DNA from: JALQUL01 sp964556425
Lineage (GTDB): Bacteria > Pseudomonadota > Gammaproteobacteria > Burkholderiales > Burkholderiaceae_C
Assembly (NCBI GenBank): GCA_964556425.1
Contig: CAZKWC010000012.1
Coordinates: 1-59,120 of the forward strand
Direction: 5' to 3'
DNA length: 59,120 nucleotides
Shown here: piece by piece, positions 52,913-59,120 of the stretch
Numbering within the stretch: the stretch's first letter is position 1
Layout: each line of letters starts with the position of its first letter
Position numbers and translations under genes: made by a program
The notes under the pieces: model-generated
Seen by the model: the letters and a program-made list of their open reading frames with translations, nothing else
What the model was told of the DNA's origin: nothing
The model's database searches: none

Positions 52913-53860
52913 TTAAAAACGAATAGCATTTATACGGTTCATCACCATCGCAGCAGCAGAGGTTCTGGTCTCTACTGCCAACTTACTAAAAACACGCTCT
53001 AAATGTTTTTTAACCGTAGCTGCACTAGCTCCAATAATGTCGCCAATATCACGATTGGTTTTACCTTTGGCAAGCCAATATAAAACTTCAGCTTCTCTTT
53101 GTGTTAATTTAAATTCATGCAAAATAGCAGTGATAAGGGAGGAGTCAGAGCTTTCTCGCATTACAACCAAATAACAATCATCTTCTACTTGGCTATGTAA
53201 TTGAAATGACAACTGTCCCGTATCTTTTTTAATTTTTAAATCGGCTGGTTTAATACTGTTGTCGTTTAGTGAGTTTTTAATAAAAATTTCACGTTTTAAC
53301 CAGTCATGTACCAGTGCTGCAATAAAAATACTGTCTAGCTCAAAATATTGGGCCAGTAACTCACTTGCAAGAGGTGTTTTCCATAAAATTTTGCCATTCG
53401 TAATGCTGACCATAATGCTGGCATAACCAAAGGCATCTAATGCGTTGCGACTTTGATTTTCTTGATGGTTGGCTTTTAAATGCACATTAATACGGGTTAA
53501 TAATTCGCGCGTATTAATTGGTCTAGTGAGGTAGTCTAAATTGCCATATTCAAATGCTTCAGTAAGCTCGTCTACCTCATTGTGGTCAGCCAACAAAATG
53601 ACTGCAGTTTTATTAATAACTGAATTAATTGTCATTTGCTTAACCACTTCATAAGCATTCAAAACTGGTAATCCAGTATCCATAATAATCAGATCAAAAG
53701 ATTGCGTTTGAATTTTATCTAAGGCCTCCTGCCCATCACTTGCGGTATGTACGTTATAGCCCACCTCTTCTAATAGAAGAGATAAAACATTTAAATTTGG
53801 TAGATTGTCATCTACCAATAAAATTTCATGTGAATTAATAGATAAAATTTTTTTGTTCAT
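52913..53860 (-). CDS. REC-LuxR response regulator, degenerate switch, in urea cluster
   Basis: A 315-aa regulator: receiver domain (10-125), a middle domain (about 135-240) of unclear fold, then a LuxR/NarL helix-turn-helix with L-T-Q-R-E-A-E-V-L-Y-W-L-A-K-G-K-T-N-R-D-I-G. The acidic pair D17-D18 and phospho-acceptor D61 in M-D-T-G-L-P are kept, but the T/S switch residue is A91 (L-L-A-D-H) and the conserved Lys is R113 (L-T-R-P-I). These changes suggest non-standard or phosphorylation-independent activation. No kinase is nearby. Lying between urtA and ureA, it probably controls one or both divergent operons, likely in response to nitrogen; inferred from location. Confidence 0.82.
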   Translation of the reverse strand: MNKKILSINSHEILLVDDNLPNLNVLSLLLEEVGYNVHTASDGQEALDKIQTQSFDLIIMDTGLPVLNAYEVVKQMTINSVINKTAVILLADHNEVDELTEAFEYGNLDYLTRPINTRELLTRINVHLKANHQENQSRNALDAFGYASIMVSITNGKILWKTPLASELLAQYFELDSIFIAALVHDWLKREIFIKNSLNDNSIKPADLKIKKDTGQLSFQLHSQVEDDCYLVVMRESSDSSLITAILHEFKLTQREAEVLYWLAKGKTNRDIGDIIGASAATVKKHLERVFSKLAVETRTSAAAMVMNRINAIRF

Positions 53861-54059
53861 ATAAATGGCGACAAATTATGTCGTTAATTAAATGTCATGC
53901 ACATTAATAAGCATTGGGAGCCAAATAAGGGCATGCTTGATTTTTTTGGTGCATCTACAGCTTTAGCGCTAGTGTTTCAACTCTTTAAAGCAGAAAAAAC
54001 CTTAGCCTTTTGTACCAGTTGTTGCAATTGAGGCATCACTTCTTCAGTTCTATGCATTT

Positions 54060-54098
54060 TTCATGCCTACTTTTGGCTAATAAAAAAGTAGGCATGAA
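54060..54098. promoter_or_regulatory. 15-bp hairpin upstream of ureA
   Basis: TTCATGCCTACTTTT and AAAAGTAGGCATGAA form a perfect 15-bp inverted repeat with a 9-nt loop, 52 nt before ureA. It could be an operator for the adjacent regulator or a leader structure. No strong U-tract follows. Confidence 0.6.
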
Positions 54099-54150
54099 TT
54101 TTGCATAGATCAATTGGGTTGGCTAGCAAACTTATTGAAGAGGATGACAA

Positions 54151-54453
54151 ATGGAACTTACCCCCAGAGAAAAAGACAAGCTTTTAATTTTTACTGCAGC
54201 ACTATTAGCTGAAAGACGACTTGCCAAAGGCCTGTTATTAAATTACCCAGAATCAATTGCCCTTATTAGTGCAGCGGTAATGGAGGGGGCTAGGGAGGGC
54301 AAAACGGTGGCCCATTTAGTGAGTTCCGCAAGGCATGTATTGCAGCGCCACCAAGTCATGGAGGGAATTGCTGAAATGATTCCAGACATTCAGGTAGAGG
54401 CGACTTTTCCCGATGGCACTAAATTGGTTACTGTGCATCAGCCAATTAATTAA
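54151..54453 (+). CDS. ureA: Urease gamma subunit
   Basis: A 100-aa structural subunit: M-E-L-T-P-R-E-K-D-K-L-L-I-F-T-A, A-L-I-S-A-A-V-M-E-G-A-R-E-G-K-T-V, and the closing Q-V-E-A-T-F-P-D-G-T-K-L-V-T-V-H. AGAGGA lies 6-8 nt upstream of ATG 54151. It begins the ureA-small protein-ureBCEFG operon. Confidence 0.98.
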   Translation: MELTPREKDKLLIFTAALLAERRLAKGLLLNYPESIALISAAVMEGAREGKTVAHLVSSARHVLQRHQVMEGIAEMIPDIQVEATFPDGTKLVTVHQPIN

Positions 54454-54486
54454 ATTAAATTAACTCAAGCTCCCTAAAGGATTTGT

Positions 54487-54663
54487 ATGAAACGTATTGA
54501 TCAATTTTTTGTAATGCTTTTTTTGTTGTCGGTTAATACAACATGGGCACATGACGGCCACGGTCAAATTGCTAGCAGTCATTGGCATAGCACTGATGTT
54601 TTTGGTTTTGTAGCTATTGCAGTGGTATTGGCTATTATTTATTTTAAAAGAGGTGGTAAATGA
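54487..54663 (+). CDS. 58-aa exported His-containing single-pass protein between ureA and ureB
   Basis: A short gene that ORF callers can miss. AAAGGA precedes ATG 54487, and the TGA at 54661-54663 overlaps the ureB ATG (ATGA), so it is translationally coupled to ureB. A signal peptide (1-21, T-T-W-A) leads to H-D-G-H-G then S-S-H-W-H (H22, H25, H32, H34), and a membrane helix (about 38-52) with a basic end F-K-R-G-G-K. The H-D-G-H start recalls the mature N-terminus of HupE/UreJ nickel permeases, which are about 200 aa. It may be a remnant of one or a small periplasmic nickel-binding peptide; unproven. Confidence 0.75.
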   Translation: MKRIDQFFVMLFLLSVNTTWAHDGHGQIASSHWHSTDVFGFVAIAVVLAIIYFKRGGK

Positions 54664-54995
54664 TACCCGGCGAAATGTGGGTGGAGGAGGGCTTGCATCA
54701 ATTGAATATAGGCCGTGAGCCTATTACTTTATTAGTAATTAATGCGGGCGATAGACCCATTCAAGTGGGCTCACATTACCATTTTTTTGAAGTCAATTTT
54801 GCCCTGCATTTTGATAGAGAAAAATCCAGAGGTAAACGATTAAATATTGCCAGCGGCTTGGCTATTCGATTTGAACCAGGACAAAGCCGAACGGTAGAGT
54901 TAATTGATTTTTTGGGCGATAAAAAAATATATGGTTTTAGGGCTGAAATTAACGGTGCATTGGATGCGCAGGGGCCCTTAAAGGAGATCCAATAA
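54660..54995 (+). CDS. ureB: Urease beta subunit
   Basis: A 111-aa structural subunit with M-I-P-G-E, N-A-G-D-R-P-I-Q-V-G-S-H-Y-H-F-F-E-V-N, F-D-R, G-K-R-L-N-I-A-S-G-L-A-I-R-F-E-P-G. Its stop overlaps the ureC ATG by one base (TAATG). Confidence 0.98.
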   Translation: MIPGEMWVEEGLHQLNIGREPITLLVINAGDRPIQVGSHYHFFEVNFALHFDREKSRGKRLNIASGLAIRFEPGQSRTVELIDFLGDKKIYGFRAEINGALDAQGPLKEIQ

Positions 54996-56529
54996 TGGCG
55001 ACTATACACAAGCGCGCATATGCAGAAATTTTTGGTCCCACAGTGGGCGATAAGGTTCGCTTAGCCGATACCAATTTAATTATTGAAGTTGAAAAAGACT
55101 ATACCTTGTTGGCTGGNNNNNNNNNNNNNNNNNNNNNNNNNNNNNNNNNNNNNNNNNNNNNNNNNNNNNNNNNNNNNNNNNNNNNNNNNNNNNNNNNNNN
55201 NNNNNNNNNNNNNNNNTAGATACCCATATTCATTTTATTTGCCCACAACAAATCGAAGAAGCTTTATGCAGTGGTGTAACTACCATGCTAGGAGGTGGTA
55301 CTGGGCCGGCGACCGGTACTTTTGCCACCACCTGTACACCGGGGCCTTGGCATATTGAAAGAATGCTACAAGCGGCCGATGCTTTCCCTATGAATTTAGG
55401 ATTTTTTGGTAAAGGTAATGCTTCATTACCCAATGCCCTTGTAGAACAGGTAGAAGCAGGCGCCATTGGCCTTAAATTACATGAAGACTGGGGTAGTACA
55501 CCTGCCGCCATTAGCAATTGCCTAGACGTGGCGGATGAGCATGATGTGCAGGTAGCCATTCATACCGATACCCTTAACGAAGGTGGTTTTTTAGAAGATA
55601 CCGTCAAAGCTATTAACGGTAGAACCATTCATACCTTTCATACCGAAGGGGCGGGTGGTGGTCATGCCCCCGATATTTTAAAAATTGTTGGTCACTCCAA
55701 TGTGTTGCCGTCTTCTACCAATCCGACTCGGCCCTATACCATTAACACCCTAGATGAACATGTCGATATGTTAATGGTGTGCCATCATCTAGACGCTTCA
55801 ATTGCCGAAGATTTGGCTTTTGCGGAAAGTAGAATTAGAAAAGAGACGATTGCCGCTGAAGATATATTGCATGATTTAGGTGCAATTAGCATGTTTAGTA
55901 GTGATAGTCAGGCAATGGGTCGAGTAGGCGAAGTGATTATGCGCTGTTGGCAAACAGCTCATAAAATGAAGGCTCAAAGAGGCCCACTATCAGATGATGC
56001 GACTGGCAACGACAATTTTAGAGTGAAGCGTTATATTGCTAAGTTAGCCATCAATCCCGCTATTACCCATGGTATTAGTCATGAGGTGGGTAGCATTGAA
56101 GTAGGCAAGTTAGCCGATTTAGTGGTGTGGAAACCAGCATTTTTTGGGGTTAAACCGAGTTTAATTTTAAAAGGTGGGTCGATTGCCATGGCTGCTATGG
56201 GAGATCCTAATGCTTCAATTCCCACTCCTCAGCCAGTGCACTATCGCCCTATGTTTGCTTCTTTTGGACGCTCATTGCATTTGTCTTCTTTAACCTTTGT
56301 CTCTCAATCTGCTTTTGCCAGTAATAAAGCGGCGCAATATGGACTACAAAAAACGATTTCAGCCATTGGTCGCACTAGAAATTTAACTAAGCAAGAAATG
56401 CTTTTAAATGACTATACACCGCATATGGAAGTGGATCCACAAACCTATTCAGTAAGGGCAGATGGGCAATTATTAACTTGCGAACCTGCCACCGAGTTAC
56501 CCATGGCCCAGCGCTATTTCTTGTTCTAA
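54995..56529 (+). CDS. ureC: Urease alpha subunit, catalytic (interrupted by gap)
   Basis: The dinickel amidohydrolase subunit. The first 40 codons are intact, the frame breaks in the gap, and from D-T-H-I-H-F (55219) 436 codons run to the stop. Family length of about 568 aa implies about 92 missing residues. Ni and catalytic residues are visible: two His in D-T-H-I-H, the carbamylated Lys in I-G-L-K-L-H-E-D-W-G, His in A-I-H-T-D and H-T-F-H-T-E-G-A-G-G-G-H, the catalytic His in V-C-H-H-L-D and Asp in S-S-D-S-Q-A-M-G. All are intact, so the gene is functional-looking once the gap is filled. Confidence 0.97.
55117..55216. other. Assembly gap (100 N) in ureC
   Basis: Placeholder; by comparison with UreC length about 277 bp are missing. 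Confidence 0.99.
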
Positions 56530-56537
56530 GGCCCTTT

Positions 56538-57140
56538 ATGATTGAATGCTCTAAATTGGTGAGCCAGGGTGCTGGTTTATCTAAAAAACTAATTGCCAGA
56601 TTTCCCAAAATAATCCTTGATTGGGATAGTCGGCAAAAAAGTCGTTTAAATTGCGTTGATTCAATCGGCCGCAATGTGGGTGTATTTTTGCCTAGAGGTA
56701 CGGTTTTAAGAGGCAATGATGTGTTGGTGGCCTCTGACGGTTCTTTAATCGAAGTGCAAGCGCAAGCGCAAGCGGTTTTGCGAATTGAGTATTGCCCAGA
56801 GCACGGAAGTTATTTTGATTTAATGCGGGCGGCTTATCATTTAGGTAATCGACATGTTCCCATAGAGCTAAGCCCAAGCTGTTTAAAGATTGAACCCGAT
56901 CATGTGTTGCAAGCGATGTTGGAGTCCATGCATTTAATAGTGAAACAAGTGAATGAGGCTTTTGAGCCCGAGTCAGGGGCTTATGATCAGAGTTCATTTG
57001 CCGCTCACTCTCACCATCATCATTCTCATTCTCACTCTCATGAATCACACCATTCTCATGTGACTGGTGAATCAGCCCATAGTCATTCATCGCCGCAGCC
57101 AAGTAGTCTTGATAAAAATGGTGAACATCATCATGAGTGA
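56538..57140 (+). CDS. ureE: Urease nickel metallochaperone UreE with His-rich tail
   Basis: A 200-aa protein with the UreE peptide-binding and metal domains (D-S-R-Q-K-S-R, G-V-F-L-P-R-G-T-V-L-R-G-N-D-V-L, Y-H-L-G-N-R-H, D-H-V-L-Q-A-M-L). The C-terminal 50 residues are a His/Ser-rich nickel-binding tail (S-H-H-H-H-S-H-S-H-S-H-E and more). The last 8 bases overlap ureF. Confidence 0.96.
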   Translation: MIECSKLVSQGAGLSKKLIARFPKIILDWDSRQKSRLNCVDSIGRNVGVFLPRGTVLRGNDVLVASDGSLIEVQAQAQAVLRIEYCPEHGSYFDLMRAAYHLGNRHVPIELSPSCLKIEPDHVLQAMLESMHLIVKQVNEAFEPESGAYDQSSFAAHSHHHHSHSHSHESHHSHVTGESAHSHSSPQPSSLDKNGEHHHE

Positions 57141-57849
57141 AATAAGCAAGCAAGCCAATAACAATTTAGCTAATAAGCACGATAGCAGTTTGTTGCAATT
57201 GATGTGGTTAGCATCGCCAAGTTTGCCGATTGGTGGATTTGCTTATTCCGATGGCCTAGAGTCAGCGGTCAATTCAGGCATGGTGACTAATTTTACGCAG
57301 ACCAAAAAATGGTTAACAGATCAATTGCATTTAACCTTGGCTAGAGCAGATTTGCCCTTGTTGGCTCACTCGATCAATGCTTGGCGAGAGCATGATTTGA
57401 AAACCGTGGAAGAGCTCAATCATTGGTTTTTAATGACCCGTGAAAGTTCTGAAGCCAGAGCTCAAACGATTCAAATGGGTTATTCATTTGTGGAGTGGCT
57501 TAAAAATCAAGAGAATGAATTAACCGATTATGTCTGGTTCAGCTCCATTAAACCGACCTATCCAATTGCCTTTGCTTTGGCAATTTCCAACTCGAATGCG
57601 AGTTTGCAAGACAGTCTTACTAGTTTTGCTTTTGCTTGGTCGGAAAACATGGTGCAGGCGGCCATGAAAGCCATTCCCTTAGGTCAACTTTCAGGGCAAA
57701 AAGTGTTGCAACAACTTTGTCAAGAAATACCTTTGGTGGTCAATAAAGCCCTTAGCGTTCCCTATGGTAAATGGGTCTCTTTTACCCCAATGCTCGCGAT
57801 TTTATCTTCGCAACATGAGAATCAATATTCCAGATTATTTAGGTCATAA
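57133..57849 (+). CDS. ureF: Urease accessory protein UreF
   Basis: A 238-aa all-helical protein that forms the UreDFG complex and passes nickel. L-L-Q-L-M-W-L-A-S-P-S-L-P-I-G-G-F-A-Y-S-D-G-L-E is the UreF signature. It starts at ATG 57133 within ureE, overlapping it by 8 nt, which implies coupled translation. The usual length for UreF is about 225. Confidence 0.95.
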   Translation: MSEISKQANNNLANKHDSSLLQLMWLASPSLPIGGFAYSDGLESAVNSGMVTNFTQTKKWLTDQLHLTLARADLPLLAHSINAWREHDLKTVEELNHWFLMTRESSEARAQTIQMGYSFVEWLKNQENELTDYVWFSSIKPTYPIAFALAISNSNASLQDSLTSFAFAWSENMVQAAMKAIPLGQLSGQKVLQQLCQEIPLVVNKALSVPYGKWVSFTPMLAILSSQHENQYSRLFRS

Positions 57850-57851
57850 AT

Positions 57852-58496
57852 ATGAATCATCTTCATCAAATTAAAAATCGTAGTAAACGCCTACCTCCTT
57901 TAAGAGTTGGGATTGGTGGTCCTGTTGGTTCAGGCAAAACCACTTTATTAGAAATGTTGTGTAAAGCCATGCGCGATCAATATGACTTGGTCGCTATTAC
58001 CAATGATATCTACACCAAAGAAGATCAACGCTTATTAACAGTCAGTGGTGCACTCCCTGCCGAGCGAATTATGGGAGTTGAAACAGGTGGTTGTCCGCAT
58101 ACTGCCATTAGAGAAGATGCTTCTATTAACCTAGAGGCAATTGATAGGATGTTGGTGCAATTCCCAGATGCCGATATTATTTTTATTGAGTCGGGTGGCG
58201 ATAATTTAGCCGCTACTTTTAGTCCTGAACTAAGTGACTTAACCCTTTATGTGATTGATGTGGCAGCTGGCGAAAAAATTCCTAGAAAGGGCGGACCAGG
58301 CATTACGAAGAGTGATTTTTTTGTGATAAATAAAACTGATTTAGCCCCGCATGTAGGTGCTAATTTAGATATCATGAGAGCGGATACCTTAAAAATGCGA
58401 GGCACTAAACCTTTTGTAATGACTAATTTAAAAACTTTAGAAGGTCTGCAAGAGGTGATTCGTTTTATTGAAACCAAAGGCATGTTAATTGAATAA
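57852..58496 (+). CDS. ureG: Urease GTPase UreG
   Basis: A 214-aa GTPase that drives nickel insertion. It has G-G-P-V-G-S-G-K-T-T (P-loop), D-I-Y-T-K-E-D, C-P-H-T-A-I-R-E-D (nickel-binding C-P-H), E-S-G-G-D-N-L-A, and N-K-T-D-L-A-P. Three bases separate it from ureF. It ends the operon, before a bidirectional terminator. Confidence 0.98.
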   Translation: MNHLHQIKNRSKRLPPLRVGIGGPVGSGKTTLLEMLCKAMRDQYDLVAITNDIYTKEDQRLLTVSGALPAERIMGVETGGCPHTAIREDASINLEAIDRMLVQFPDADIIFIESGGDNLAATFSPELSDLTLYVIDVAAGEKIPRKGGPGITKSDFFVINKTDLAPHVGANLDIMRADTLKMRGTKPFVMTNLKTLEGLQEVIRFIETKGMLIE

Positions 58497-58537
58497 ATAG
58501 TCATATTCTGCAAATAAAAGGAACCATTTTCTCTAAT

Positions 58538-58577
58538 AAAAAAAGCCAATGAAATTCGTTTTCATTGGCTTTTTTAT
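58538..58577. terminator. Bidirectional terminator after ureG and DUF2721 genes
   Basis: AAAAGCCAATGAAA and TTTCATTGGCTTTT form a 14-16-bp perfect stem with a 5-nt loop, flanked by A and T tracts. It lies between convergent genes. Confidence 0.95.
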
Positions 58578-58633
58578 TACGAACTACTAAGCGGCAAATG
58601 ATGCTACAAAGTGGGGCGCTGAATAGGGCTGTT

Positions 58634-59107
58634 TTATTTTTCTTGAGATGTAATAGGAGGGCTTTTTAAAATAGGGAAACGCAAAAGACTAGTAGCCAAT
58701 AAGGTTTCGGCAAAAAAGCATAATAAGGCCATTACAAAGCCTCCAACGCCAATTAAAAATGCAATGGTGGCTACTTTATGGATTTGTAGTTCAGTGGTTT
58801 CACCAATAAACAAAGTCACAATCGTAAGCGCTATGCTAATCGCAGCAAAGGTAAGTAAGGCAATACAGAGATTAACTAAGCGGCCTCTTTTTTTAAGACG
58901 ATTGAGTTCAGTATAGGCTTTATCAATATGTTGATGATGAGGATTATTTTCAATTTTATTTTCAATTAATCTTGCCCTATCAATAATACGGGCTAAACGC
59001 CCAGCTGCAGTACCAATCATGGCAGCCACTGCAGTCAGTAAAAATACAGGTGCAACTGCCAATTGAATGCCATGGGTAACAGTGTCTAAATCGGTGGCAA
59101 AAAACAT
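58634..59107 (-). CDS. DUF2721 family membrane protein
   Basis: A 157-aa inner-membrane protein: helix 1 at about 15-35 (V-A-P-V-F-L-L-T-A-V-A-A-M-I-G), a cytoplasmic helical charged segment (38-72) with the family pattern R-L-A-R-I-I-D-R-A-R, and two more helices at 77-103 and 112-140. The family is widespread and of unknown function. Convergent with ureG. Confidence 0.85.
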   Translation of the reverse strand: MFFATDLDTVTHGIQLAVAPVFLLTAVAAMIGTAAGRLARIIDRARLIENKIENNPHHQHIDKAYTELNRLKKRGRLVNLCIALLTFAAISIALTIVTLFIGETTELQIHKVATIAFLIGVGGFVMALLCFFAETLLATSLLRFPILKSPPITSQEK

Positions 59108-59120
59108 AATAAATAAAAAT

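Noticed and set aside
54995..56529. ureC as a frameshifted pseudogene
   Set aside because: The frame change coincides exactly with the 100-N gap, and all catalytic residues are present on the far side.

Overview
This is an AT-rich chromosomal window that reads as a betaproteobacterium, most likely a low-GC member of the Burkholderiales. The evidence is gene content: a BioC-like methyltransferase / comF / trmL block, a polyhydroxyalkanoate-granule-type protein beside an acyl-CoA-binding protein, the urtABCDE urea transporter packed with urease genes, UrtB with its long periplasmic N-domain, and Burkholderiales-like LysS and RF3. The assembly has six gaps of exactly 100 N (15424, 18417, 21772, 34218, 43157, 55117). 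Each lies in or beside a gene. Reading frames and family lengths show that several gaps hide more than 100 bases, so the interrupted genes should not be read as real frameshifts.

Layout. 1-1.36 kb: start of an XRE-type regulator (partial), then a more GC-rich insert with a Phd/YefM-like antitoxin and a truncated DUF1016 protein, framed by two identical 31-bp terminator copies. 1.4-5.5 kb: ahpC-ahpF peroxide defence, a bacterial PH-domain membrane protein, and an LprI-type secreted protein. 6.2-10.9 kb: hybrid sensor kinase, a BaeSR-like two-component pair, and a divergent small Cys/Pro-rich secreted protein. 11-21.3 kb: housekeeping and metabolic genes (unknown 228-aa protein, OpgB-like transferase, upp, azoR, secreted ankyrin protein, nemA-like, lysS, metallophosphoesterase, serine hydrolase). 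21.6-26.9 kb: a six-gene envelope redox operon (monoheme cytochrome c lipoprotein, TlpA-like thioredoxin, DUF4266 lipoprotein ending GGGGCGCN, DUF3570 barrel, ApbE-like FMN transferase, DsbD). 27.3-34.2 kb: vanadium-haloperoxidase-like protein with altered active-site residues, prfC, ACBP, PHA-granule protein, DUF2265 aminopeptidase, molybdopterin oxidoreductase (5' end in a gap). 34.4-38 kb: a sugar-binding protein / response regulator / histidine kinase operon with no transporter. 38.5-46 kb: alr, dedA, orn, an RhlE-like helicase with a hairpin-rich leader, BioC-like, comF, trmL. 46.1-58.5 kb: urea module: ureD(+), urtABCDE(-), a response regulator(-), then ureA-small His protein-ureBCEFG(+). 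End: DUF2721 membrane protein.

How the parts work together. The urea block is a complete uptake-and-hydrolysis system: UrtABCDE imports urea, UreABC hydrolyses it, and UreDEFG insert nickel. An orphan response regulator with altered switch residues sits in the divergent promoter region. The 21.6-26.9 kb operon looks like a self-contained envelope electron-transfer or metal/thiol system: DsbD can supply electrons to TlpA, the lipoprotein carries a heme, and ApbE-type chemistry could flavinylate a partner. A D-x-x-S-G-A-S motif in the DUF3570 protein resembles ApbE target sites. I consider this operon the best candidate for an under-described system.
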